DNA of 64,000 nucleotides from JBHELB01 sp041859045 (GCA_041859045.1 JBHELB010000057.1:186001-250000); one strand, 5' to 3'; positions 1 through 7,655 are shown, counted from the stretch's first letter. A program made the numbers and translations. The notes: generated from the sequence alone by a model not told the origin.

Positions 1-2
1 AG

Positions 3-950
3 CGAGTCTGCTCGGGGGTGAATGTCGCGAGTACGCGCGCGGGGATCAATATGGATGCCGTGCGTTGCCTGGGGCGTGTAGTGAAGGAACTTGCGAACCG
101 TACCGCGGCGCAGGACGGCTTTGCCGCCGCCAAACTTTGCGTGTTTGCCAACATTCCCGAGGACAGCCCCTTCATGGCGGGGGCCTATCTCGGCGCGGGC
201 GAGCCAGAGACCGTTGTGAACATCGGCGTCAGCGGACCTGGGGTAATCAAGGCCGCGCTCGAGCGGTTGCTGCGGTCTGGAGAGAAGGTAGATCTCGGCC
301 GCGTCGCCGAGGAGATTAAGCTGACCAGCTTCCGCGTGACACGTGTAGGCGAACTTATTGGACGTGAAGTGGCGGAACGCATTGGCGCGCCGTTTGGCGT
401 GGTGGACCTGTCGCTTGCGCCGACCCCGCGCGTGGGGGACAGCGTCGGCGAAATCCTGCAGACGATGGGCATCACCGCGATTGGCGCGCCGGGCAGCACG
501 GCGGCGATTGCGTTGCTCAACGATGCCGTCAAGAAGGGCGGATTGTTTGCGTCGTCGAGCGTTGGCGGCTTATCCGGGGCGTTCATACCCGTTAGCGAGG
601 ACCATGCGTTGTCCAGCGCAGTGGGGGAAGGCTCGCTTACTATCGAGAAACTCGAAGCCATGACCAGCGTGTGCAGCGTGGGGCTTGACATGGTCGTCGT
701 GCCGGGCGACGTGGACGCGGACACCATCGCCGCGATCATTGCCGACGAGATGGCGATCGGTGTCATCAACCACAAGACGACTGCGGTTCGGATTATCCCC
801 GCGCCGGGCAAGGGCGTGGGAGAGAAGGCCGTGTTCGGCGGATTGTTCGGCGAGGGATGGGTGCTCGACGTGCGGAACCGCGGGGCGTCGAACAAATTCG
901 TCTCGCTCGGCGGCCGCATTCCCGCGCCGTTGCAGAGCCTCAAGAACTAG
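3..950 (+). CDS. PFL family protein (DUF711, UPF0210), 5'-truncated
   Basis: The reading frame is open to the left edge of the window, so the start lies outside; a GTG at 18 is probably internal. About 316 C-terminal residues remain of a family that normally runs near 450. The visible part carries the family's glycine- and alanine-rich blocks, including an N-terminal stretch ending [11 protein letters not shown] and a C-terminal block with [16 protein letters not shown] spacing. DUF711 proteins are widespread in bacteria and archaea, resemble the glycyl-radical/PFL fold at sequence level and have no agreed function. The gene ends in TAG directly before a palindromic repeat (987-1050) and is convergent with the peptide operon. 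Family assignment is confident; function is not. Confidence 0.8.
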   Translation, partial: RVCSGVNVASTRAGINMDAVRCLGRVVKELANRTAAQDGFAAAKLCVFANIPEDSPFMAGAYLGAGEPETVVNIGVSGPGVIKAALERLLRSGEKVDLGRVAEEIKLTSFRVTRVGELIGREVAERIGAPFGVVDLSLAPTPRVGDSVGEILQTMGITAIGAPGSTAAIALLNDAVKKGGLFASSSVGGLSGAFIPVSEDHALSSAVGEGSLTIEKLEAMTSVCSVGLDMVVVPGDVDADTIAAIIADEMAIGVINHKTTAVRIIPAPGKGVGEKAVFGGLFGEGWVLDVRNRGASNKFVSLGGRIPAPLQSLKN

Positions 951-986
951 GGCGTTTTACGTTTTTATACCTACGGTCTCCGACAG

Positions 987-1050
987 TAGAGCATTTTCAC
1001 CACGCCGCTTTGGCGGACGCACGGTAGGCATTCTCGGTGAAAATGCTCTA
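987..1050. repeat. Palindromic repeat bounded by TAGAGCATTTT (copy 1)
   Basis: A perfect 15-base inverted repeat (987-1001 and 1036-1050) starts TAGAGCATTTTCACC and encloses 34 bases with a small inner hairpin (CCGC-TTTG-GCGG). It lies between two convergent genes. A second, longer relative is at 17779-17871. They share the outer TAGAGCATTTT ends and an inner ACGCACG...TTCT...GAAAATGC string. It may act as a bidirectional terminator, a REP-like element or a remnant of a small mobile palindrome. Confidence 0.6.
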
Positions 1051-1057
1051 GGCCGCA

Positions 1058-2986
1058 CTACCCCAATGACTCGGCCTGCGCCTCGTAGATGCGCACGTCG
1101 TGGCGCTGGTTGTGCAAGAAGATGGCTTCACGTTCGACGCCCGCCGCGCGGAATCCTACGGCCTCGAGAAACGCACACAGATCCGCATCGTACTCCGCCG
1201 CGGGCACGACGAGTTTGCGCAATGTCTGCATCGACGCGGCTTCCTTGAGCAACGTTCGGAAACCTTTACGTACGCTGTCGTCGGCGTAATCTGTCGCACG
1301 GTGTAGGTAGATGAGCGCACGCGCGATGCCGGAAAGGCGGTCGGGCGCGAACTTCACCAAGCCAATGGGCGCGCCATTGCGCCGCACGATGACCATTTCC
1401 TGGGCAATAGACTGCGGATGAAGGGCGTCCATCTCGCGGTCATACTTTGTGGCAAGCAACATGCCATTGGGTTGATAGACAAAATAGGTTGCGTCGTTCC
1501 AATTCTCCCAGCGCGTAAGCAACTCCGCGTCAGATTCCTCGACGGGACGCACCACCACCGTCATACGCAGCGCCGCGCGCAGCATGGTGAACAACGAGGG
1601 ACGGGCGCTACGGGAAATGCCCTGGTAAATGCGCGTGAAGTTGATGCCCTGCGACGCAAGCAAGTTGAACGCGGAGACCGCCGTTTCACACCAGGCCCGC
1701 TGCATGGCGCACCAGGTCTCGTCCGGTGTGCGAATGGACCCTGTGCGCGCGTAATGCAGGCTCGCGTTGCCGCCGCCGCATAGATTGCGCGCCCAGCACC
1801 CGATGCAGGTCGACGTCGTGAAAGAACCGACGTCGTCGAATTTGCGCAGCGCATCTTCATCGAGTTCGCCGCGGTCCACATTACCCACGCGAAACTCCTC
1901 GCGGTGCAACAGACGGGCGGAAGGATAGATCGCGCCGTCTTCCGCTACGGCAAGCTCATTGGTGCCGATCGGATCGGACCGGCGCAGCGGCGAGCCGTTG
2001 TAGATGCGCCAAAACAGCGACGCCATGGGCTCTAAGCGGAAGGAGTCCCCTTTCTGCAATCGCTCGGCATAGTAGACCGCCGCCGTCCGCAGCGCCGGAA
2101 TCACAGTGCTCGGGTCCGCGTCAGGCTTCGACTCAAAATAGGAATCCACATCGAGGTCGATCGCGTTGAAGCCTTCGCTATGCAACGCTTCCACCACGTC
2201 GCCAAATTCCGGGCGGCTTGGAGAAACGATCACACGCCCGGTAACGTCTTTTGCGTCAGAATGCAGAAGTTTCGCGAGACGCCCCAATGACCCGCCGCAG
2301 GCTTTGCCTAGCGATTCTATCGCCGGGCCGGGGTCTGCCTCTCCACGGAACTCGAGTTGCGCTGCTAGGCGGTGTCCTTGAAGCGCGGCGGGAACGGAAC
2401 TCAGCGGGAAATCTTCGATGCGCACAGCCACGGTAAGGTCTTTGCCCGCCAAACGCGCCGCGCGCAGCGACGCGCCGCACACGTCTGTCAGTAGCGCCGA
2501 GTTCGCGATGCCTTCCGACTCGACAAAGATCAGCTCAAGCTCTTTCTGCTCGCCACTGCGGTTGAGCAGTAGCGAGGCCGTCTCGCGTCCGCGTTCCTTC
2601 GCGGATAGCGAGGTCTCCGCCTGTCCGCGTCCAAACCAACGCCGCGCGGCGCGCGGTTCGGCGCCCGCTTCGCGCGGCAGCCGTACAGTCAAACGTTTCA
2701 ATCCGCGCTCGACGGTGAAGAGCTTGCGTAGTTCCTCGGGAGAACGAAGCGCGAGGATGGATTTTGTGGCGCGCAGCCATTCGAGTTCGCCCAACACTTC
2801 GCTGAGTTCTCGCTCGGAATGCTTCTCGCGCAACAGCGTGTTAATGCGTGTCGCCGTGGCTTCAGGATAGTGCGCGAGCACGTCCCAGGAGATGGCGTCG
2901 CACTCGAAACAAAAACACGACTCGGGGTCGATCGCATAGCGTCGGCCTTCGAGTTCAAAACGATGAATCGCAATGCGCCCCGCCAT
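1058..2986 (-). CDS. Degenerate radical SAM/SPASM peptide-maturase-like protein fused to a GNAT domain
   Basis: A 642-residue protein. Residues 1-95 resemble the peptide-recognition N-terminus of radical SAM/SPASM maturases. Residues 98-320 follow the radical SAM domain (LTVRL at 99-103, LSAKE near the usual MSxE, LLNRSGEQKELELIF at 140-154), but the expected CxxxCxxC is absent and the GGE motif reads VESE. A SPASM-like segment follows, with C394-x2-C397-x5-C403, then C426 and C433. The usual YPC reads YPS and the GGGC reads GGGN. Residues about 475-642 are a RimJ/RimL-like GNAT acyltransferase domain. The start is the ATG at 2986, overlapping the upstream TGA (TGATG); the TTG one codon earlier is rejected. 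It is the last gene of the peptide operon. Known: SPASM maturases act on ribosomal peptides. Inferred: this one cannot cleave SAM and may bind the peptide as a scaffold for acylation. Confidence 0.75.
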   Translation of the reverse strand: MAGRIAIHRFELEGRRYAIDPESCFCFECDAISWDVLAHYPEATATRINTLLREKHSERELSEVLGELEWLRATKSILALRSPEELRKLFTVERGLKRLTVRLPREAGAEPRAARRWFGRGQAETSLSAKERGRETASLLLNRSGEQKELELIFVESEGIANSALLTDVCGASLRAARLAGKDLTVAVRIEDFPLSSVPAALQGHRLAAQLEFRGEADPGPAIESLGKACGGSLGRLAKLLHSDAKDVTGRVIVSPSRPEFGDVVEALHSEGFNAIDLDVDSYFESKPDADPSTVIPALRTAAVYYAERLQKGDSFRLEPMASLFWRIYNGSPLRRSDPIGTNELAVAEDGAIYPSARLLHREEFRVGNVDRGELDEDALRKFDDVGSFTTSTCIGCWARNLCGGGNASLHYARTGSIRTPDETWCAMQRAWCETAVSAFNLLASQGINFTRIYQGISRSARPSLFTMLRAALRMTVVVRPVEESDAELLTRWENWNDATYFVYQPNGMLLATKYDREMDALHPQSIAQEMVIVRRNGAPIGLVKFAPDRLSGIARALIYLHRATDYADDSVRKGFRTLLKEAASMQTLRKLVVPAAEYDADLCAFLEAVGFRAAGVEREAIFLHNQRHDVRIYEAQAESLG

Positions 2987-3894
2987 CAATATGCTCCCAA
3001 GGTGCCCTTGTCGCGACTCCAGTTTTCCATGTACTTAAAACAGAAGATGCCAATGCTGGTCCAGATAATGCAGCTGAGAATCAGTGCAAAAAAGCTGGGC
3101 TGAATGAAAATTGAATACCCCACGTTTTCGAGCAGGACCGCGCGTAAACTGAGCGAGGCGTCGGTGATAGGCAGAAGATGCGCCAGCATACGCGGCAACG
3201 TTGGCCAGTCGGGAATGCGTTCGGCGACGAGCGGAATGCCGAGCATGACGAGACGCACAATCATGGCCACCTGGCCGGTCTGCTTGAAGACCAGCGTAAG
3301 TCCCCCAACCATGAAGCCGAACCCGAGAAGGTTGGTGAACGTCAACGCCAGCAACACGATCACGGGGATAGTGGTGAAGTGAAGCGTTCCCTTGATGGTT
3401 GCCGCGATGAGCGCGATAAGAATTGCCGATGTGATGATGTTGGATGTCGCCGCGACAATCGCCCGCGCGAGGAAATTGCCCACCAGGCCATGTGGGCTCA
3501 TACAAAGCTGCTCGAGCTCTCCGCTCTGCGCCATGCCCGATAGCCCTTGCGAGAACATGCCCACCACGCCGAACGCAAACACGCCGATCAGAAAGCCCAG
3601 GAGCTTGTCGATTGCGCGATCCGCCGCCGAGCGCGCGGGTTTTGCGGGGAGGGCCTCCGTTTCTTCCGACGACGTTGGAGCCGCAGGAGCTGGGGCAGCC
3701 GTCGTCTCTGGCGGACCGACGAACTGGTCGCGCACCTTGTCAACGACTTGCTCATTGCCGCTGATAAACGCGTAGATGATCATGGTCAGCATGCCGTAAC
3801 CCATGATGATGCCGGTCAGCGCGGCGAACCAGTAGCGGCGCATGATGATCAGACTCCGCACAAGCTCCGCTTTGAGCACCAGAAGGAAACCCAT
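2986..3894 (-). CDS. ABC-2 type transporter permease
   Basis: A 302-residue membrane protein with one N-terminal transmembrane segment (residues about 22-43), an Ala/Pro/Glu-rich loop (about 60-90), and about five further hydrophobic segments ending with a Tyr/Trp-rich cytoplasmic tail. This is the usual ABC-2 permease layout, as in DrrB-type exporters. Its stop overlaps the start of the maturase-like gene, and the ABC ATPase gene lies 33 bases upstream on the same strand. With that ATPase it should form the exporter of the peptide operon. It lacks an N-terminal C39 peptidase domain, so any leader removal would need another protease, for which the adjacent CPBP protein is the local candidate. 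Confidence 0.8.
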   Translation of the reverse strand: MGFLLVLKAELVRSLIIMRRYWFAALTGIIMGYGMLTMIIYAFISGNEQVVDKVRDQFVGPPETTAAPAPAAPTSSEETEALPAKPARSAADRAIDKLLGFLIGVFAFGVVGMFSQGLSGMAQSGELEQLCMSPHGLVGNFLARAIVAATSNIITSAILIALIAATIKGTLHFTTIPVIVLLALTFTNLLGFGFMVGGLTLVFKQTGQVAMIVRLVMLGIPLVAERIPDWPTLPRMLAHLLPITDASLSLRAVLLENVGYSIFIQPSFFALILSCIIWTSIGIFCFKYMENWSRDKGTLGAY

Positions 3895-3927
3895 TCCTAC
3901 TATCCTTTCGACGGACTTTCCGCTTCG

Positions 3928-4950
3928 TTATTTCTTCTCGCTGGTCAATTTCAGGAACACGTCTTCGAGCGTCTGTTGCCGCTGGGATACCGAACGCAGC
4001 ACCACGCCCGCCTCACGCAGCCGCGCCATTGTCTCGTACAACGCGTGCGAGCGGCGTTCCGGGTCCGGTTCGAGCAGTACAAGTGCGCCGAAACCGGCGG
4101 ATTCGTTCTCCAACGGACTAATCGACTTAACGCCAGGAATCTCACGCAACAGGTTCGGATGGATCTCGCGATCGGAGAGAAACTCGTACGCCTGGTCTTC
4201 AGTCAGTCTGAGCAATTCATCCGTGGTCTTGCACGCGATGAGCTTTCCGTGATTGATAATGCCGATCCGGTCGCAAAGTTCCTGCGCGACATGCATGTCG
4301 TGCGTGGTCACAATTACCGATTTACCCTGTTCACGAGTCATTTCGATGATCTTGTCTTTGATACTCCGGCTGCTCTGCACGTCGAGCCCCGTGGTGGGTT
4401 CATCGAGCAGTACGACCTGCGGGTCGGTAATGAGCGCGATGCAGATGGCAACCTTCTGCTTTTGTCCACGCGACAGCCGCCTCACTTGTACATCGCGTTT
4501 GTCGCGCAGACCGATGAAGTCGATCAGTTCGTGCGATCGCTTGCGCAGTACGGACCCACTTACATCGCGCAGGTTGCCGAAATACGAGAGGTTCTCAAGC
4601 GGCGTCAGTGGCCAGACCACCGTGCGCGTGCCCTCGAGCACGACACCGATGCGGCGGAGCACTTGGGTGCGGTGTGTGTTCACATCAAAGCCCGCGATGG
4701 AGACCTTGCCCGAGGTGGGGCGCACCAGGCCCGAGAGCATTTTGACGGTCGTCGTCTTGCCTGCGCCGTTGGGACCGAGTAGACCGAAGATCTCTCCACG
4801 ACGTACCGAAAAGTCGACGTGGTCCACGGCGTGAATCTCGCGGCGTTCGTACCAGCGCCGTTGATTCGTGTCGGGGTTTACTTTGAAGAAATGGCGCGTG
4901 TAGAACATCTTATCGACGTTCTCGACGCGCACCACCCAATCGTCGTTCAT
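3928..4950 (-). CDS. ABC transporter ATP-binding protein
   Basis: A 340-residue ATPase of the DrrA/CcmA-like exporter group. Walker A GPNGAGKTT is at 59-67, the signature LSRGQ at 159-163, Walker B VVLLDEP at 179-185 and the H-loop His near 217. The C-terminal 100 residues form the extension common in drug and peptide exporters. The N-terminus has an extra insert (about 17-40, Arg/Tyr-rich) before the first strand. It overlaps the upstream CPBP gene by four bases (ATGA), so it is translationally coupled. It should energise the permease encoded next, most simply to export the short peptides encoded upstream. The substrate is inferred from context only. Confidence 0.9.
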   Translation of the reverse strand: MNDDWVVRVENVDKMFYTRHFFKVNPDTNQRRWYERREIHAVDHVDFSVRRGEIFGLLGPNGAGKTTTVKMLSGLVRPTSGKVSIAGFDVNTHRTQVLRRIGVVLEGTRTVVWPLTPLENLSYFGNLRDVSGSVLRKRSHELIDFIGLRDKRDVQVRRLSRGQKQKVAICIALITDPQVVLLDEPTTGLDVQSSRSIKDKIIEMTREQGKSVIVTTHDMHVAQELCDRIGIINHGKLIACKTTDELLRLTEDQAYEFLSDREIHPNLLREIPGVKSISPLENESAGFGALVLLEPDPERRSHALYETMARLREAGVVLRSVSQRQQTLEDVFLKLTSEKK

Positions 4951-5675
4951 GCTTTCTCCGCGTGCCGCCGCGTGAGCGACTGTTCAAACGCTTCCAAGGC
5001 CTTGTCCTCGTCGCCGAGTTCCTCGACCTTTGCCAGATACTCCAAGTAGGCGATCTCGATGTCGCGCGCGGCGTGCACGGCGATCGCCAGAATCAGACTG
5101 CCGGTCCAGTAGTAGAGTCCGCCGAGCAGCAAGGCAAACCCCAGGAACTCGAGCGAGATGCTCAGGCTATTCACAAAAAAGTGTTTGTGAACAATGGAGA
5201 ACGCAACGGCAACGATGACGATGCCCCAAAATGCGCTGTCCATTCTGGAAATGAGCAGGGTCTGCGCGCCCACGCGCCAGATCAGTTCCTCGCCGACCGC
5301 TACCGTCATAAACCGCATCAGAACAAGCGGACTCCGGCTAAGAAAGTCCCACAACGGGCTAAGATCGAGCAGGTGTCCGGCCACGTCGCGCAGATTTCGG
5401 TGTGTGATGAGCAACGATAGACAGAAAATCAAGTGACCCGCAATGACGCCGAGCGCGATATAGACGGGCGAGATCAACTGCCGAGAGAATGCCCCCAGGT
5501 CCGCCGCAATCACGCAAGACAGCAGAAACAGCGGCGTCTGCGTGGCCACAGCCCCAATGGGTATGCGAGCGGGCGTGGTGCGCTTCATGCGATTGGTGGC
5601 AACGGCATGCACAACGTGCGCAACCAGCAGCACGAAGTACGCGACCTCGATCCAATGTCGAACGGCGGGAGTCAC
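4947..5675 (-). CDS. CPBP family intramembrane metalloprotease
   Basis: A 242-residue membrane protein with six or more hydrophobic segments. It carries the three CPBP/Abi motifs: EExxxR (E129, E130, R134), FxxxH (F159, H163) and HxxxD (H201, D205). These residues form the glutamate/histidine active site of the Rce1-like family, so it looks catalytically competent. In bacteriocin loci such proteins often confer self-immunity or process peptides. It overlaps both neighbours by four bases, inside the peptide operon. A charged C-terminal tail of about 35 residues probably faces the cytoplasm. Whether it cleaves the operon's own peptides or protects the producer cannot be decided from sequence. 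Confidence 0.82.
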   Translation of the reverse strand: MTPAVRHWIEVAYFVLLVAHVVHAVATNRMKRTTPARIPIGAVATQTPLFLLSCVIAADLGAFSRQLISPVYIALGVIAGHLIFCLSLLITHRNLRDVAGHLLDLSPLWDFLSRSPLVLMRFMTVAVGEELIWRVGAQTLLISRMDSAFWGIVIVAVAFSIVHKHFFVNSLSISLEFLGFALLLGGLYYWTGSLILAIAVHAARDIEIAYLEYLAKVEELGDEDKALEAFEQSLTRRHAEKA

Positions 5676-6310
5676 CGATCGGCCTCCGCGAAGGCCTCAA
5701 CACCGGCCTTGTGCGCGGCGATCATGTCAGCGAGCGACATGCCCCGGAAACGGCCCGCGTACTTGCTGCGCATCTCCTCGAACTCGTCGCGCAGAATACC
5801 GTAGCCGAACATGTCATGCAGTTCGCCGTCGCGCGGCACATGCTGGCGCAGTACGAGTTCGCGGCGGATGCCCGAACCTTCGACCAAGCGCCACGACGGC
5901 GAGTTGAAGCTGTAGATGTACATCGAGACGCGATGAAGGTTGAGCTCGTCGAAGCAGTATTCGAGCGCGCGGAACAGCGACACGCCTGCGACGAATCCGG
6001 CGCGCAGGTCCTTGCGGCCGATGTAGGCGTCCATACTGCACGTGCGATTGCGCCAGCTTAGGTTCATCAGTGAAACCAGGCCAATGGGACCATACTCGGG
6101 CGAGTCGATGATGAGGTACATACCCACGGGGACAGAGGCGCCGGCGGTTCTGCCGAGGAGAGACGCGATGCTCTCGCGGATCTGTTTGGGCGAGCGCGCC
6201 GGATCGCCATAGAGAAAGTGTACGAAGTCGGGGTCGTCCATCCACGACACGACCGTGTCCATGTCTTCACGGTCCGCTCGCCGTAGAAATACGCTTGTCT
6301 TGAGGGCCAT
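5672..6310 (-). CDS. GNAT family N-acyltransferase (RimJ/RimL-like)
   Basis: A 212-residue protein with an N-terminal FLRRADREDMDTVVSWM block, a central GPIGLVSLM strand, and an RAGFVAG segment where the acyl-CoA pyrophosphate loop normally lies. The late part has the FDELNLHRV and NSPSWRLVEGSG blocks typical of RimJ/RimL acetyltransferases. The last 40 residues are an extra helical tail. It overlaps the CPBP gene by four bases and sits 38 bases after another GNAT gene. Known GNATs transfer acetyl or longer acyl groups to amines; in some RiPP pathways GNATs acylate lysine or ornithine side chains or the N-terminus. Here the lysine-containing peptides of the same operon are the obvious candidates, as an inference. 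Confidence 0.8.
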   Translation of the reverse strand: MALKTSVFLRRADREDMDTVVSWMDDPDFVHFLYGDPARSPKQIRESIASLLGRTAGASVPVGMYLIIDSPEYGPIGLVSLMNLSWRNRTCSMDAYIGRKDLRAGFVAGVSLFRALEYCFDELNLHRVSMYIYSFNSPSWRLVEGSGIRRELVLRQHVPRDGELHDMFGYGILRDEFEEMRSKYAGRFRGMSLADMIAAHKAGVEAFAEADR

Positions 6311-6348
6311 GTCTGCTTCCTTTGTTCCCGACTCCGGGCGCGGGGCGC

Positions 6349-6882
6349 TCAGTTTTCCGTTGGGCGCGACAACGTGTACGTTTCCAAGTCGTGATGTGCG
6401 CCCAAGGTATATACCATCTGACGTTGCACGCCGTCACACGAAAAGCCCTTGCGCTGTAGAAAAGCGCGGAAATCCTGTTCCGTATCGAGGCAATGGGCCA
6501 CCATTTTGCGCAGGCGCAGATCCTTGAACGCCCGGCGGTAGAGGTAGTCGTAGGCCTCGTCCGCCAGCGGCTGAGTGAAATCGGCGGGATCGATAAGCCC
6601 TAGGAAGAGTTCAGCGTAACGCGCTTCGTTATTCACCGCGCGCAGCATACAGAACCCCCGGACGAAGCCCTCTTGGTCTTCAATGGCGAGAAAACCAATG
6701 CCATGCTGAGCCAAGTCGCGGCGGCGCAGCATTTCGGTCAGCTCATCGCGGCTCGGGAAGTGCAGTTCATACGTTCGATCAATGAAAACGGCGCGAGGAC
6801 AAGCGGGATCGTACAGCCGCCGAAGCTCATTTACGTCATCGGGTTCGGCGGTTCGAATGGTACAGTGGACGCCAACGATCAT
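6349..6882 (-). CDS. GNAT family N-acyltransferase
   Basis: A 177-residue protein. The frame extends upstream to 6966, but that would run into a perfect hairpin, and the GNAT homology begins at the ATG at 6882 (MIVGVHCTIRTAEPDDV), preceded by CAGGG. Visible GNAT features are the N-terminal IRTAEPDDVNELRRL block, a central FLAIEDQEGFVRGFCML strand pair and a C-terminal DFRAFLQRKGFSCDGV block that matches the family's terminal helix and strand. It is the first enzyme gene after the three peptide genes, separated from them by the 6952-6981 stem-loop. Its sequence is clearly different from the GNAT at 5672-6310, so the two may act on different sites or use different acyl donors. Confidence 0.75.
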   Translation of the reverse strand: MIVGVHCTIRTAEPDDVNELRRLYDPACPRAVFIDRTYELHFPSRDELTEMLRRRDLAQHGIGFLAIEDQEGFVRGFCMLRAVNNEARYAELFLGLIDPADFTQPLADEAYDYLYRRAFKDLRLRKMVAHCLDTEQDFRAFLQRKGFSCDGVQRQMVYTLGAHHDLETYTLSRPTEN

Positions 6883-6951
6883 GAAGACCCTGCCTGTTGA
6901 AGTTCCCGGAGTAAAGGGCGAGAAAAATACGTTCGCAGCATATAAAATGCG

Positions 6952-6981
6952 ATACCGGGACTTCAAGTGAAGTCCCGGTAT
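6952..6981 (-). terminator. Perfect 14-bp stem-loop between peptide and enzyme genes
   Basis: A perfect inverted repeat, ATACCGGGACTTCA and its complement, separated by two bases. It lies between the third peptide gene and the GNAT gene. On the transcribed strand it is followed by CGCATTTTAT rather than a clean U-run, so it looks like a leaky terminator or an mRNA-processing barrier. Such elements often let precursor peptides be made in excess over their enzymes. Terminator function is inferred. Confidence 0.55.
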
Positions 6982-7005
6982 TTCAGTGTCGCTAGACAGG
7001 AGATG

Positions 7006-7128
7006 CTAGATGCTGGTTTCGTTTTTCTTCGCGTATACGAAGTCCGACCATGCCCGCAGGATGGCGTTGAAGAAGTCCGACAACGCGTCGGCCTGGCGGA
7101 TGCACGATACGGTACGAATATGCTTCAT
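7006..7128 (-). CDS. Putative precursor peptide 3 (40 aa)
   Basis: A 40-codon gene. It starts ATG-AAG-CAT-ATT (Met-Lys-His-Ile) and has AAGGGGA about five bases before the start. The N-terminus is MKHIRTVSCIRQ, with the only cysteine of the three peptides at position 9. Residues 16-32 form a plausible amphipathic helix rich in Phe, Trp and Leu (LSDFFNAILRAWSDFVY), followed by AKKNETSI. It shares the MKH(I/L)xxV opening with the two peptides upstream and lies 35 bases after peptide 2. No double-glycine motif or standard signal peptide is visible. It could be a substrate of the operon's GNATs (lysines at 2, 34 and 35) or a leaderless secreted peptide. Confidence 0.7.
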   Translation of the reverse strand: MKHIRTVSCIRQADALSDFFNAILRAWSDFVYAKKNETSI

Positions 7129-7163
7129 TACAGTCCCCTTCTCAAGCTAGTCCGAAAGGACTC

Positions 7164-7304
7164 TTACAGCGACAGAAGGCCCTTCAGGCCGTTCACGAGG
7201 GCGTTGAACGCCTCTTCGATCGCCGCCACGAAGTCTTCGAACAGGCCCTGAGCGTCTTCGATGACGTTAGCCTTCGCCACGGTCACGTGCTTGATGTGCT
7301 TCAT
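7164..7304 (-). CDS. Putative precursor peptide 2 (46 aa)
   Basis: A 46-codon gene preceded by a good ribosome site (AAGGAG, seven bases before the ATG at 7304). The frame is open further upstream to 7412, but the ribosome site and the shared MKHI start fix the ATG at 7304. The N-terminus is MKHIKHVTVAKANVIED. Residues about 19-46 form a strongly amphipathic helix, acidic first (LFEDFVAAIEEAF) and then NALVNGLKGLLSL. The C-terminal GLLS is shared with peptide 1. There is no cysteine and no Gly-Gly cleavage site. The composition fits a helical bacteriocin-like or signalling peptide. A function is not shown by sequence alone. Confidence 0.78.
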   Translation of the reverse strand: MKHIKHVTVAKANVIEDAQGLFEDFVAAIEEAFNALVNGLKGLLSL

Positions 7305-7473
7305 GTTTCTTTCTCCTTGTTTTGTCCGCTTCCGGCATGGAGCCTTCCCGTCTGCGCTATGCGCCCCTAAACGGCTGACCCCTGAACCGCGCATCTCCAC
7401 TGCCGCCCCCATGGCTGCAGTAAAGTGAATGCCTTAAGTCTTACACCATCCCTTGCGGGATTTCAACTTTGCC

Positions 7474-7506
7474 GGGATTTTACCCCTCTTGTCTGGGGGA
7501 AATCCC
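7474..7506 (-). promoter_or_regulatory. Stem-loop between peptide genes 1 and 2
   Basis: GGGATTT (7474-7480) pairs perfectly with AAATCCC (7500-7506), and an inner CCCC (7483-7486) pairs with GGGG. The total stem is about 11 bp around an eight-base loop. A smaller ATCCC-TTGC-GGGAT hairpin lies next to it at 7448-7461. Both sit in the 225-base gap between peptide genes 1 and 2 and contain no gene. No U-run follows on the coding strand, so mRNA stabilisation or attenuation is more likely than full termination. Confidence 0.5.
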
Positions 7507-7529
7507 ATAGCCCGTCCCTGCCCAAGTCG

Positions 7530-7655
7530 TCAGCTCAGCAATCCACTCTTTTTCAGCACAAGTGCCTTCATAAGGTCGATTAGGAACTGTACATCGATCG
7601 GCGGATCGTCTTTCGCATAAGCCGGCTTACGGCTCACCATGCTCAGATGCTTCAT
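7530..7655 (-). CDS. Putative precursor peptide 1 (41 aa)
   Basis: A 41-codon gene, first in the peptide operon. The ATG at 7655 is preceded by GGGAGATGG. The N-terminus is MKHLSMVSRKPAYAKDDPP, followed by a hydrophobic helix (IDVQFLIDLMKALVL) and a basic end KKSGLLS. The MKH(L/I) start and the GLLS end match peptide 2. The Pro-Pro pair at 18-19 separates a basic N-terminal part from the hydrophobic C-terminal part, a layout that would suit a leader/core arrangement. No cysteines are present, so thioether or disulfide chemistry is excluded for this peptide. Coding status rests on the shared start motif, the ribosome site and the operon context. Confidence 0.7.
   Translation of the reverse strand: MKHLSMVSRKPAYAKDDPPIDVQFLIDLMKALVLKKSGLLS

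Noticed and set aside
2897..2915. The CFCFEC cluster near the N-terminus of the maturase-like protein as a displaced radical SAM motif
   Set aside because: Spacing CxCxxC at residues 24-29 does not match CxxxCxxC, and it lies in the N-terminal recognition region, ahead of the barrel.
3547..4782. A 411-codon plus-strand frame over the ABC transporter genes
   Set aside because: It opposes intact Walker A, signature and Walker B motifs on the minus strand, so the minus-strand ATPase is the real gene.
7305..7412. Upstream extension of peptide gene 2
   Set aside because: The frame is open, but the AAGGAG site and the MKHI start shared with the other two peptides place the start at 7304.
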